Shown in pieces: positions 34,001-37,141 of a DNA stretch of 64,000 nt (positions within the stretch are counted from its first letter, which is position 1; each line of letters starts with the position of its first letter). The position numbers and the translations under genes are program-made. The stretch lies in assembly GCA_903813345.2 (NCBI GenBank), contig CAIIXF020000009.1:13030347-13094346 (forward strand). Reading direction: 5' to 3'. The notes below the pieces were generated by a model, which searched no databases, had not been told where the DNA came from, and saw only the letters and a list, made by a program, of their open reading frames with translations. Source of the DNA: Owenia fusiformis (taxonomy: Eukaryota > Annelida > Polychaeta > Sabellida > Oweniidae).

Positions 34001-35970
34001 TTTAAAGTCTGATATCATGCAAATAGCGAGGTTACTCTAGCGGAACGACTGGACATCTTTCAAAGTATGGTACTCAGTGATTTTTAGCTCACATTGTGAG
34101 CTATTGCAATCACTCACTTGTCCGTCTGTCTGTCCGTCTGTCTGTCAGTCCGTCTGTCAACAATAAGCCAGTTTTAAAATCTCTTGTCGACAGGATTCCT
34201 GTTTTTAGTTATTTTTGTTCAACATCGATATAGAAAACCCCCCTATGACTCCTGGTTCAAAAGCTCGCCTATTTTCAAAATGGCCGCCATTTTTGTCACG
34301 CAAAATTCACTTTTGGACCATTTGCTTTAAAACCTGTGTCTATAGGATTCCCGTTTTAAGTAATATTTGTTCAACATCAATACAGAAAACTCCCTAATGA
34401 CTCCTGGTTCAAAAGCTCGCCTATTTTTAAAATGGTCGCCATTTTCGTCTCGCGAAATTCACTTTTGGCCCAATTCCTAGCTTTACAAATAATTTCAGGT
34501 GTCCTGCATTGTAAAAAGCCATGTTACTGTTAAGAGTAAGTGAATGAAATAATTTTCTTACAAAAAATCGGCAAAAAATTTTATCCGTTTTTTTATTTTC
34601 AGCCATTTTAGTTCACATTGATTTGTCCATATGTCTCGCGAAATCCACTGTTGGACCATTAACCTTAAAACCCCTGTCCACAGGATTCCCGTTTTAAGTT
34701 ATTTTGTTCAACATCAATGCAGAAAACTCCCCTATGACTCCTGGTTCAAAAGCTTTCCAATTTTCAAAATGGTCACCATTCTTGTCTTGCGAAATTCACT
34801 TGTGGCCCATATTCTTGCTTTACAAATAATTTCAGGTGTCTTGCATCGTAAAAAGTCATGTCACTGTAAAGAGTAGTTGTATGAAATAATTTTCTTACAA
34901 AAAATCGGCAAAAAATTTTATCCGTTTTTTTATTTTCAGCCATTTTAGTTCACATTGATTTGTCCATATGTCTCGCGAAATCCACTGTTGGACCATTAAC
35001 CTTAAAACCCCTGTCCACAGGATTCCCGTTTTAAGTTATTTTGTTCAACATCAATGCAGAAAACTCCCCTATGACTCCTGGTTCAAAAGCTTTCCAATTT
35101 TCAAAATGGTCACCATTCTTGTCTTGCGAAATTCACTTGTGGCCCATATTCTAGCTTTACAAATAATTTCAGGTGTCTTGCATCGTAAAAAGTCATGTCA
35201 CTGTAAAGAGTAGTTGTATGAAATAATTTTGTTACAAAAAATTTGGCAAAAATTGCATCCATTTTTTTAATTTCTGCCATTTTAGCCATCATTCACTTTT
35301 GAGCAACACCATGTGAGCCCAGTACGCACGGTACTATTTATTGATTGTTTATACAGCTTACAAAAATGCAATTTTTTGTTGAAGGCCCATTTTCTTTTTT
35401 TGTTTCTGTTACTCACTCTAAAATATATCTACTTCAGGTAATGATTTTTGTCCTAATGAAGGATGGGATTCGCCTCAAGCTCCCCCACCACATGCTCCAT
35501 CTACAAGCTGTGTTGCTCTAAACCGCCTATTTAACCTACAAAAAGTACCGACGCTTCTTGATTGTGCTACTCAGAGAGGTTTCGTGTGTCAAAGAGGTTT
35601 TGCATAGTAAGTACAGTAATACATAGTAATGTACGAATAAGTAACGTAAAAACATTGAAGTCGATTTCTGATTGGCTGGTATTTATCCAAAGTATTTTGC
35701 CATATTCTTCAGTAGAACAAATATGTATGCACACGTGCCAAAGGGAAAGGACCACAAATTGTTACAGAATACAGCAAGTAAATTAAAAAACTGGGAATAT
35801 ACCAGTCATAAAGAAAATTACATAACATATCCAAAACCAAACATATTTCAACAAATGACGAATTCTTGAAATGCCACTTAATAAATATTAAAAATGACTG
35901 TATTTTTTATTGTATTTAAGGAAGATGCAGCTGTTGCGAAGATGTTAATGAAGGCAGAAATCAGACATGA
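833..35970 (+). CDS. Secreted mosaic gene: TSP1 repeats, eight-Cys modules, P/K/T linker, C-type-lectin-like end (3' part, 18 exons)
   Basis: Exons joined: 833-1033, 1295-1495, 3809-3898, 4304-4489, 8917-9114, 9295-9489, 10045-10245, 12106-12306, 12994-13257, 17338-17559, 19228-19491, 20261-20536, 21692-21934, 22185-22271, 26067-26125, 26406-26544, 35438-35606, 35931-35970. They total 3236 nt. The first 14 exons each begin with the last two bases of a codon and end after the first base (phase 1-1), the pattern of shuffled extracellular modules. The rest run 1-0, 0-1, 1-2 and 2-stop, so the frame stays open to TGA at 35968-35970, and AATAAA follows at 36031. The 5' end, with the expected signal peptide, is upstream of the window. 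TSP1 and lectin-like domains act outside cells in matrix, adhesion or innate recognition; which applies here cannot be read from sequence. Whether all exons belong to one transcript is inferred from strand, phase and order. A further lectin exon may lie unseen in the 26.5-35.4 kb intron. Confidence 0.7.
1100..1240 (+). repeat. Intronic dispersed repeat with GGACGTACGGACGG tract
   Basis: A short repeat-derived stretch reads CCTGAAAATTTGAAGGTGAT, then a (GGAC/GTACGGAC)n microsatellite, then an imperfect hairpin CCCCACACTATGTGGTGGGG at 1217-1236. It lies exactly between the duplicated TSP1 exons. Similar GGAC-rich tracts are common in mollusc introns (general knowledge, not checked). Confidence 0.5.
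1295..1495 (+). CDS. TSP1 domain exon 2
   Basis: The 201-nt exon is phase 1-1 with donor GTATGT. It carries CRWSVWSSW, CSATC, GTRSETRTRTK and six cysteines, ending PCQSDPP. It differs from exon 1 at only a few bases and lies 462 bases downstream with the same 50-base intron lead-in, so the two arose by recent tandem duplication. Confidence 0.85.
1905..2440 (+). repeat. 262-bp tandem duplication carrying a foldback hairpin
   Basis: Units 1905-2166 and 2167-2428 are almost identical, and a third, partial unit starts near 2430. Each contains TGACGTCATCGGGACGTCAT and ends in an inverted repeat. One arm holds CATTGAATATATGCCTTCGG and the other CATATATTCAATGATAGGG, separated by CCCTCGCAAGCTCGGGC. 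Related hairpins occur at about 3695-3785 and 58037-58152. No coding potential is seen. Confidence 0.7.
2440..3690 (+). repeat. Two ~605-bp direct copies of a palindrome-rich block
   Basis: The segment at 2543-3070 recurs at 3147-3675, offset by about 604-610 bases. Each copy has two inverted repeats. One is built on GCGGGCAGATATAG / CTATATCTGCCCGC. The other is built on CAGGATATTGGGATTATCCC with its complement GGGATAATCCCAATATCCTG. These look like foldback (MITE-like) elements duplicated together in the intron. Confidence 0.65.
3686..3790 (+). repeat. Foldback hairpin copy
   Basis: A partial copy of the hairpin family of 2046-2160: ATGCCTTCGGTCTGTCG, CCCTCGCAAGCTCGGGC, GACAGACCTCAGGCATATAT and CAATGATAGGGACATA. 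It ends about 20 bases before the mini-exon acceptor. Confidence 0.6.
3809..3898 (+). CDS. TSP1-like mini-exon (30 residues)
   Basis: The 90-nt open segment runs between CAAG and a GTACGA donor and is phase 1-1. It encodes a CYWGDWDEW start that matches the first strand of the TSP1 and eight-Cys modules (CxWxxWxxW), then KCVKTNSPSTPSCICP. It has four cysteines and lacks the arginine strand. The acceptor has a weak pyrimidine tract. If the donor is not used, the frame ends five codons later (TAA 3916-3918), with AATAAA overlapping that stop, so this could also serve as an alternative last exon. Confidence 0.6.
3918..3923 (+). terminator. Possible intronic polyadenylation signal
   Basis: AATAAA overlaps the stop codon reached when the mini-exon is read through its donor. 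It is followed by a G/T-rich stretch (GTCTTTGGAGTGCTTTGTC), as expected downstream of a cleavage site. Its use is an inference. Confidence 0.4.
4304..4489 (+). CDS. TSP1 domain exon 3
   Basis: The 186-nt exon is phase 1-1, acceptor TTTTTTCTCAAG, donor GTGCGT. It encodes CRWSEWNRW, CSVTCGQGTRAKYRTRTK, then NCRGMSQQYDNEICGSGTC: a canonical six-cysteine TSP1 with the usual CSVTCG. It is more diverged than the 833/1295/10045/12106 group. Confidence 0.85.
4635..4838 (+). mobile_element. MITE with 13-bp terminal inverted repeats
   Basis: ATGGGCGTAGCGC at 4635-4647 is exactly complementary to GCGCTACGCCCAT at 4826-4838. The 204-bp element has no coding capacity and contains a long poly-C run near 4743-4760. 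The superfamily cannot be assigned because no clear target duplication is visible. Confidence 0.65.
5000..5420 (+). mobile_element. Foldback element, ~85-bp imperfect inverted repeats
   Basis: The left arm (GATTGAAAATCC, GAGGCTAAAATTGA, GGGTGTCATGAGCGACC) and the right arm (GGTCGGTCATGACACCCAT, TCAATTTTAGCCTCTA, GGTTTTCAATGGG) are inverted copies. The interior is AT-rich with no recognised protein. Confidence 0.6.
5784..8426 (-). mobile_element. Mariner-family DNA transposon, 2.64 kb
   Basis: TA target duplications (5784-5785, 8425-8426) flank 41-bp terminal inverted repeats with one mismatch, beginning CGAGGGG(T/A)GATTCAAAAG at 5786-5826 and 8384-8424. A mariner-type transposase lies on the minus strand at 6843-8030. 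At 2.6 kb the element is about twice the usual mariner length. The extra ~950 bases (5830-6780) are non-coding and include a CCGGTTAACCG repeat near 6500-6545, perhaps a further nested insertion. It sits in the intron between the TSP1 exons at 4304 and 8917. Confidence 0.85.
6843..8030 (-). pseudogene. Mariner transposase, frameshifted, with a probable 146-bp intron
   Basis: The protein starts at 8030 (MSQKVDQTLRL) with an HTH N-terminal region, including a GRPKTGR hinge near 7790-7770. It then shows catalytic aspartates in TTDESW (near 7490), HIDNAPAH and APCDFYLFP (near 6970). I count 35 residues between the last two, close to the D34D of classical mariners. One frameshift lies near 7845, where IERWYKHF resumes in another frame. 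Between 7285 and 7140 the frame is broken by a GTAAAC...TTTCAG segment; removing it joins FTK to VLKCN in frame. Total length near 345 residues matches the family. The frameshift makes the copy inactive as it stands. Confidence 0.8.
8430..8916 (+). other. Intron sequence, nothing recognised
   Basis: AT-rich sequence between the mariner element and the next TSP1 exon. I see no reading frame, repeat or hairpin that I can name. Confidence 0.4.
8917..9114 (+). CDS. TSP1 domain exon 4
   Basis: The 198-nt exon is phase 1-1, acceptor CCATCTAG, donor GTACAT. It encodes CIWSDWTRW, CSATCGVGSRTETRTRSK, then ECIGNNIQQKTISC and VCKSR, with six cysteines. It is one of the diverged TSP1 copies. Confidence 0.85.
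9295..9489 (+). CDS. TSP1 domain exon 5
   Basis: The 195-nt exon is phase 1-1, acceptor CAACTTAG, donor GTATGC. It encodes CRWSSWSSW, CSVTCGQGMQSNTRWRSK, ECLGDGIERRNVAC and PCPTPT. It lies only 180 bases after the previous exon, the shortest intron of the array. Confidence 0.85.
9640..9840 (+). repeat. Poly-G/poly-C bounded foldback repeat, copy 1
   Basis: The stretch starts GGCGGATCTGGG with a G-run and ends with a C-run and TCCGCCAG, which are complementary ends. The interior AAAATTTGGCCTAAATTAAA and AAGGCCTTAAAAGGCC recurs at 13446-13705. It is non-coding and probably a MITE family. Confidence 0.6.
10045..10245 (+). CDS. TSP1 domain exon 6
   Basis: The 201-nt exon is phase 1-1, acceptor CAATTTCAG, donor GTATGT. 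It has no upstream in-frame ATG. It encodes CRWSVWSSW, CSVTCDVGTRSETRTRTK, GCFGSSIEQRDGVQC and ACPVPTP. It is nearly identical to exons 1, 2 and 7, but its intron lead-in is different. Confidence 0.85.
10700..11124 (+). repeat. Diverged tandem repeat, ~125-bp units
   Basis: About four units share AAAGTTCAAATCTGACT, AGATTTGACC, AATGAC(C/T)TT, GGTCAAAAAGGTATTTTT and TTCAAATTGACCATTTTTT. The array resumes at 11835-11950 after an inserted element. Confidence 0.65.
11125..11834 (+). mobile_element. ~710-bp foldback DNA element inserted in the tandem repeat
   Basis: Ends TGAAAGGAGTGGTAT (11125) and ATACCACTCCTTTCA (to 11834) are inverted copies. Inner segments such as CGTTGGAACAAAACGACATA / TTTTGTTCCAACGAGG and TATTGAGAGATC are also inverted, so most of the element folds on itself. 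The host repeat reads GATTTGA before it and CCTTCAATGAC after it, as in uninterrupted units. A related, inverted copy lies at 36250-36640. No transposase is present. Confidence 0.65.
12106..12306 (+). CDS. TSP1 domain exon 7
   Basis: The 201-nt exon is phase 1-1, acceptor CTTTACCAG (the intron lead-in of exons 1 and 2) and a consensus donor GTAAGT. It encodes CRWSVWSSW, CSVTCDVGTRSETRTRTK, GCFGSNIQERGGIQC and ACPVPTP. It is the last recognised TSP1 copy. Unlike the others it ends in A, giving Ser rather than Gly at the junction. Confidence 0.85.
12881..12960 (+). pseudogene. Decayed copy of the eight-Cys module exon
   Basis: GGATTATAGAGACAAAATGT at 12887-12906 matches the exon at 20261 (GGATTATGGAGACAAAATGT). 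GGTACTGCAC and AGAACGAGTTAG, further on, match GGGACTGCAC and AGAACGCGTCAG. The middle and the 3' half are lost and no frame remains. It lies only 34 bases before the intact module exon at 12994. Confidence 0.65.
12994..13257 (+). CDS. Eight-Cys CxWGAxGNW module exon A
   Basis: The 264-nt exon is phase 1-1, acceptor CTTTATTACAG, donor GTAAAT. It encodes 88 residues: GCVWGAWGNW, TNCVFNG, TCFQPGTARFIRRRQCHC, GKRTGGG, QCRGN, RPCC, then a hydrophobic Pro/Val/Gln tail (two VVVQP-type repeats). Eight cysteines are present. The W-x-x-W start and R-R-R-Q strand resemble a remodelled TSP1 domain, but CSVTCG is missing. The donor overlaps an in-frame GGT AAA TGA, so intron retention would end the protein two codons later. 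Confidence 0.8.
13421..13850 (+). repeat. Palindromic repeat interrupted by the poly-G/C foldback repeat (copy 2)
   Basis: The outer ends TTGACCTCTCCAGAGGT (13424-13440) and TTGACCGAATGGAGAGGTCT belong to the palindrome family seen intact at 15420-15549. Between them, 13446-13705 is a copy of the 9640-9840 repeat, with AAAATTTGGCCTAAATTAAA and a long G/C homopolymer end (GGGGGGGCCCGGGCCCC). The interruption shows the relative ages of the two families. Confidence 0.6.
14129..14296 (+). repeat. Foldback element with GGGGAAAT/ATTTCCCC arms
   Basis: The left arm AATAGTCACTGCC ... AATTATTTCCCCGAGGGAAT, ATCCTCT, ATGTACTATT pairs with AATAGTACATT, AGAGGAT, CCAAGGGGAAATCATTT, GGCAGTCACTATT. A second copy of most of it lies at 15930-16075. 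Confidence 0.65.
14318..14403 (+). repeat. 86-bp near-perfect palindrome
   Basis: CACGGAGCGGTAGGCAAACT and AGTTTGGCTACCGCTCCGTG form the outer arms. CCTACTATGCACGCA and TGCGTGCATAGTAGG form the inner arms around a short AT centre. It has no coding content. Confidence 0.75.
14480..15400 (+). repeat. Tandem ~230-260-bp units with TGCGCAGACG hairpins
   Basis: CGTCTGCGCA and TGCGCAGACG, seven bases apart, recur near 14694, 14965 (partly changed) and 15180. Each is followed by TTTCCAAG, CACGTGACTTGGTATTGACC and ATCAGGATTAGTGTTACATA. The segment 14480-14690 also recurs at 16145-16360 (GTGACGTCAT, TCACTTGACAAATTCAATCG), so the whole cluster is partly duplicated. Confidence 0.65.
15420..15549 (+). 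repeat. Near-perfect 130-bp palindrome
   Basis: The arms pair as ACCTCTCCAGAGGTTTACTG with CAGTAAACCGAATGGAGAGGT, and TCAAAATTATATCCCGA with TCGAGGGATATAATTTTGA, around GTAAACCCAGACCGTAGG. It interrupts a copy of the 14129 foldback family, whose left end is at 15385 and remainder at 15930. Confidence 0.7.
15930..16360 (+). repeat. Second copy of the 14.1-14.7 kb foldback cluster
   Basis: This repeats ATTTCCCCGAGGGAATATCC, GGCAGTCACTATTTGTTTTA and then GTGACGTCAT, GACAAATTCAATCGCGTTT and GGGAACTTTATCCACG from 14160-14690. The 86-bp palindrome of 14318 is absent here, so it was inserted into the first copy after duplication, or lost from this one. Confidence 0.65.
16680..17165 (-). mobile_element. 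LINE reverse transcriptase C-terminal fragment
   Basis: On the minus strand from about 17160 the frame reads TNSDFREHTAPLFKRKHLL, IFKDYFEI, HDTRSKYLLVQPKYRIK and PSCFNKLPNKIK. This is the widespread C-terminal end of CR1-like non-LTR reverse transcriptases. The 3' untranslated part runs down to about 16680. The copy is strongly 5'-truncated and sits in the intron before the exon at 17338. Confidence 0.75.
17338..17559 (+). CDS. Eight-Cys module exon B (short form)
   Basis: The 222-nt exon is phase 1-1, acceptor CTACATTACAG, donor GTAAAT. It encodes GCFWGAFGNW, TTCMPNG, TNTCLQPGTARF, TRQCHC, GKRTGGG, QCVGN and RPCC. It lacks the Pro/Val tail of copies A and C but keeps all eight cysteines. 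About 100 bases before the acceptor are shared with the exon at 19228, so the two share a recent duplication. Confidence 0.8.
17560..19227 (+). other. Intron, no gene recognised
   Basis: AT-rich intron. The segment CACATGGCATGTGG..TTGACATTTTTCATTGAAC at 18547-18597 also follows module exon A (13365-13410), so intron and exon were duplicated together. A short open stretch after TTGTTTTCAG at 17840 ends within 30 codons and matches nothing I know. Confidence 0.5.
19228..19491 (+). CDS. Eight-Cys module exon C
   Basis: The 264-nt exon is phase 1-1 with the same acceptor context as exon B and donor GTAAAT. It encodes GCSWGAFGNW, TNCVPNG, TNTCFQPGTARF, TRQCHC, GKRTGGG, QCVGN and RPCC, then a VVIQPVPPVVVVPPQ tail. 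The donor again overlaps GGT AAA TGA. Confidence 0.8.
20261..20536 (+). CDS. Eight-Cys module exon D
   Basis: The 276-nt exon is phase 1-1, acceptor CTATGTTACAG, donor GTAAAT. It encodes GCFWGAFGNW, TKCVFNG, TNTCLQPGTARF, TRQCHC, GKRTGGG, QCGGN and KVCC, then a different Gly/Pro-rich tail (GVGHPQPGLPVRP). In-frame read-through gives GGT AAA TAA. Confidence 0.8.
20537..21691 (+). other. Intron, nothing recognised
   Basis: No repeat family seen elsewhere in the window and no convincing reading frame. It is AT-rich with normal base composition for the introns here. Confidence 0.5.
21692..21934 (+). CDS. Diverged eight-Cys exon
   Basis: The 243-nt exon is phase 1-1, acceptor CCCCCTTTTTACAG, donor GTAATC. 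It encodes 81 residues: TPVWGPWVEVTCNAP, AGC, a stretch without cysteine, then VVCEMTNYKC, RECQGVGC and RLACCPG. Eight cysteines, the WGPW start and the terminal CC match the CxWGAxGNW modules, but the first cysteine and the HC.GKRTGGG strand are absent. It is probably a distant relative of those modules. Confidence 0.75.
22185..22271 (+). CDS. Pro/Lys/Thr-rich linker exon
   Basis: The 87-nt exon is phase 1-1, acceptor TAATTATAG, donor GTAAAA. It encodes 29 residues made almost only of P, K, T and A (KTPPTPKTPAPPKPTPAKP). It fits an extended, possibly O-glycosylated spacer between the Cys-rich modules and the lectin-like end. Confidence 0.75.
22380..22790 (+). repeat. TCCG/TTCG microsatellites and flanking intron sequence
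   Basis: Short (TCCG)n and (TTCG)n runs lie at about 22412-22430 and 22732-22760 in otherwise unremarkable intron sequence. Confidence 0.5.
22790..23650 (+). repeat. Diverged tandem repeat with GGCCGCCATTTT core
   Basis: About six to seven units of roughly 130-150 bases share TTGATAACTCAAATACCAGT, GACGGATTT, CCAGGGACAAAGGAGCT, CAAGATGGCAGCTGAATTTC and AATGGCNGCCATTTTTC. Related core sequence appears at 34270-34450. Confidence 0.6.
23880..26066 (+). other. Intron with a dispersed repeat at 25840-25950
   Basis: There is no exon I can support. CTGATTGGTC..TTTTTTGCAGTC is repeated in diverged form near 25080 and 25350. The segment ATTCGAACATGACTCTATTC...CCCGGGGTATATTCG at 25852-25930 recurs inverted at about 44040-44135. 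Confidence 0.5.
26067..26125 (+). CDS. C-type-lectin-like domain exon 1 (N-terminal Cys segment)
   Basis: The 59-nt exon starts in phase 1 after TTTTCTCAATTTTAG and ends in phase 0 before GTGAGA. It encodes EKCPTGYTLLSKECLTCGQV, the CPxGY...C opening common before C-type lectin domains. Its 1-to-0 phase joins exactly the phase-1 end of the linker exon and the phase-0 start of the next exon. Confidence 0.65.
26406..26544 (+). CDS. C-type-lectin-like domain exon 2 (first half)
   Basis: The 139-nt exon runs from acceptor CATTTTTCTATTTAG to donor GTATTT, phase 0 to 1. It encodes GCVKVYSAPL, then DWMAAEARCQQDGAHL, the signature W-x-x-A-x-x-x-C-x-x-x-GAHL helix of C-type lectin domains, then CYDALKAHLQ. 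The reading frame overlaps other open frames, so it is easily missed. Confidence 0.75.
26700..26890 (-). mobile_element. tRNA-derived SINE
   Basis: On the minus strand an A box TGGCTCAGTGG (complement 26868-26878) and a B box GGTTCGGTTCC (complement 26824-26834) have tRNA-like spacing. The B box differs from consensus by one base. A GTACTTGTACTTGTAC tail lies at the 3' side near 26725-26740. It cannot fold as a complete tRNA gene, and it lies in the gene's lectin intron. Confidence 0.65.
26895..28485 (+). other. Intron, nothing certain
   Basis: No exon or repeat I can support. Codons near 27055-27105 (NNSDHYIIFRIE) recall the end of a LINE endonuclease, but the surrounding frame is not LINE-like. 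Confidence 0.4.
28490..31098 (+). pseudogene. LINE ORF2 reverse transcriptase, one frameshift
   Basis: The first frame runs to 29582 and carries the linker region (KPYWSAELQSLWDKV), then KAVGIDSIPAEALKNP, NPLNYRAITLISVPCKVY and DEQGGFRKGRG. A frameshift near 29578 moves the rest into another frame: CYIDATKAFSSVNRD, NGCREGCLLSPTLFSVYV and LLYADDIALIASSADN (catalytic YADD). It continues through the YKYLGIWL thumb and ends with CLLCDMN..EDEKHFLLECSHY, a C-x2-C..H..C knuckle. Apart from the single shift the copy is well preserved, which suggests recent insertion. The assignment among Nimb, I and CR1 is not certain. Confidence 0.85.
31280..31800 (+). repeat. Tandem ~60-bp repeat in the LINE 3' UTR
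   Basis: About eight diverged units share CACATTTAGTGCAATAT, ATGTATTTATTGTAATATTTG and ACCATATGCA. The array lies between the ORF2 stop and the conserved 3' stem-loop. Confidence 0.7.
32591..33563 (+). mobile_element. Inverted mariner derivative with two transposase 3' ends (A)
   Basis: GGGTGTCTCAAAAAATGTAC at the left end and its complement at the right (GTACATTTTTTGAGACACC) bound about 970 bases. Just inside both ends are inverted remnants of a transposase C-terminus. On the minus strand at 32782-32982 it reads NIFLCGYLKE..REIKNIPQELL. On the plus strand near 33178-33330 it reads PPYSPYLTT, YANPKLRDLEQLKTSIKTEI in shifted frames. No catalytic N-terminal part remains. Confidence 0.7.
33565..34080 (+). 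other. Intron, nothing recognised
   Basis: There is no homologous repeat elsewhere in the window. Short open frames here overlap each other on both strands and show no domain. Confidence 0.4.
34083..35330 (+). repeat. Repeat array with TCCGTCTG tract and GGCCGCCATTTT units, including a 337-bp exact tandem pair
   Basis: The array starts AGCTCACATTGTGAGCTATT followed by (TCCGTCTG)n. Units follow with CAGGATTCC(T/C)GTTTT, TTCAACATC, CCTATGACTCCTGGTTCAAA and AATGG(C/T)CGCCATTTT. From about 34551 to 35233 two 337-base units are nearly identical, so they duplicated recently. No protein is encoded. Confidence 0.7.
35438..35606 (+). CDS. C-type-lectin-like domain exon 3 (second half)
   Basis: The 169-nt exon runs from acceptor CTACTTCAG to consensus donor GTAAGT, phase 1 to 2. 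It encodes GNDFCPNEGWDSPQAPP, then SCVALNRLFN, then LLDCATQRGFVCQ, which matches the C-terminal CV.L...D.C....GFVC half of C-type lectin domains. The EPN/QPD and WND calcium-site motifs are replaced by PQAPPP and LLD, so calcium-dependent sugar binding is unlikely. If the donor is skipped, TAG at 35605-35607 ends the protein at RGFA. Confidence 0.75.
35931..35970 (+). CDS. Terminal coding exon
   Basis: Acceptor GAAGATGCAG (AG 35929-35930) completes a TAC codon with the previous exon, followed by CCEDVNEGRNQT and stop TGA at 35968-35970. Two earlier AGs would create a stop at the junction, so this acceptor is the only one nearby that adds residues. The two cysteines may pair with extra cysteines of the lectin-like domain. 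Confidence 0.55.
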
Positions 35971-36030
35971 AAGATCAATACTTTTTCAAAATTTTCGAAA
36001 TTATGAATATGTATTTGTGACTTTTATCAA

Positions 36031-36036
36031 AATAAA
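36031..36036 (+). terminator. Polyadenylation signal of the mosaic gene
   Basis: AATAAA lies 61 bases after the proposed TGA stop in AT-rich sequence, the right place for the end of the transcript. Confidence 0.55.
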
Positions 36037-36249
36037 AATTCAATAATTGCATTAAGAAGACACATGTTAAACGTATCTATGTAGCTATCATTCGCCACTG
36101 CCAAAAATAATGGCGCTTAATTGCCGTAAAGTTCCCATTCTCCATTTGGAACGTGAGTCAGCTTTAAGGATCTGACCTCCGTTCAGAGGCTTCTTGGTTA
36201 CGAAGTTGAGAAATAACCCTTTCATCCTCAAGGGATTTTTTTAATGTAA

Positions 36250-36700
36250 AAATTATTTTAGTATATATATTTTATATGATTGTTTTTGTTAACATTTTTT
36301 GTTTTTTAGTGCAACTGTTTTTTTGTTCCTTTCTATCAATTCTTGAGAATGAAATTAAATGTCTTTTCGAACCCTGTTGGAACAAAACAGCATATGTAAC
36401 ATTTTCTTAGACCTCTCAATACTATAGTAACACAAAGGAAACTCTGGTTGATTTAACAAAAAGTATGCACAAACTTAAAACAAACCCCCAAAATAGCCAA
36501 AAATTAAGATAAACCCTCCATTTCACCAACAAGACACTTTTTTTAAATCAACCACCCCCCGCACAACTACAATGTTGAGAGACCTAAACACGTTGCGTTT
36601 ATGTCGCTTTGTTCCAATGAGGATCGGATAGATTTTCAATCCACAATGCTAAAACAAAATTTCCCTTTCTATGACATGGATTATAGATTCATAAAAATGT
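36250..36700 (+). mobile_element. Foldback DNA element, relative of 11125-11834
   Basis: TGAGAATGAAATTAAATGTC, TGTTGGAACAAAACAGCAT and AGACCTCTCAATACTATAG match the 11.1-kb element in inverse orientation. The second half (ATGTTGAGAGACCTAAACAC, GTTCCAATGAGG) folds back on the first. No coding sequence. Confidence 0.6.
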
Positions 36701-36889
36701 AAACAAAGGCTGTTCTTATATCAAAGCTTTCCAAACAGTCGTGATCTTCAGAAAAATTGCATCATTTATTATAAATTGTTATGCCAAGAATTGTTATTAA
36801 TGAAATTTTAAATTTGGTGATATTGTTCCCCGGTAAAGATCCAGTAACAATATGTTTGTATTTAATTTGACACTTAAACTTTGCGCTTA

Positions 36890-37138
36890 ACTCTTGCCAT
36901 ACATGCAGAAGTACGAAGGCAAAAACCGCTTTTACAAACTGGCTTCTTACGTACTACAGACGCCGGCTTCTGGAGTCACCAAGAAGCCGGCTTTTACAAA
37001 CTGGCTTCTTACGTACTGCAGAAGCCGGCTTCTACAGTCAACAAGAAGCCGGCTTATAAAAACCGGCTTCTGAAGGACAACAGAAGCCAGCTTCTGGAGT
37101 CACCAAGAAGCCGGCTTCTGAAACTGAATTCGCGCGTT
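36890..37138 (+). repeat. AGAAGCCGGCTTCT satellite, block 1
   Basis: About 35-38-base units contain AAGAAGCCGGCTTCT or AAACTGGCTTCTTACGTACT with linkers such as GGAGTCACC and ACAGTCAAC. The core is a perfect palindrome. The block stops at the LINE that starts at 37142 and resumes at 53222. Confidence 0.75.
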
Positions 37139-37141
37139 AGA

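Noticed and set aside
34631-35213. Two identical 81-codon frames as a duplicated gene
   Set aside because: They are the same frame in an exact 337-base tandem repeat of non-coding GGCCGCCATTTT-type sequence.
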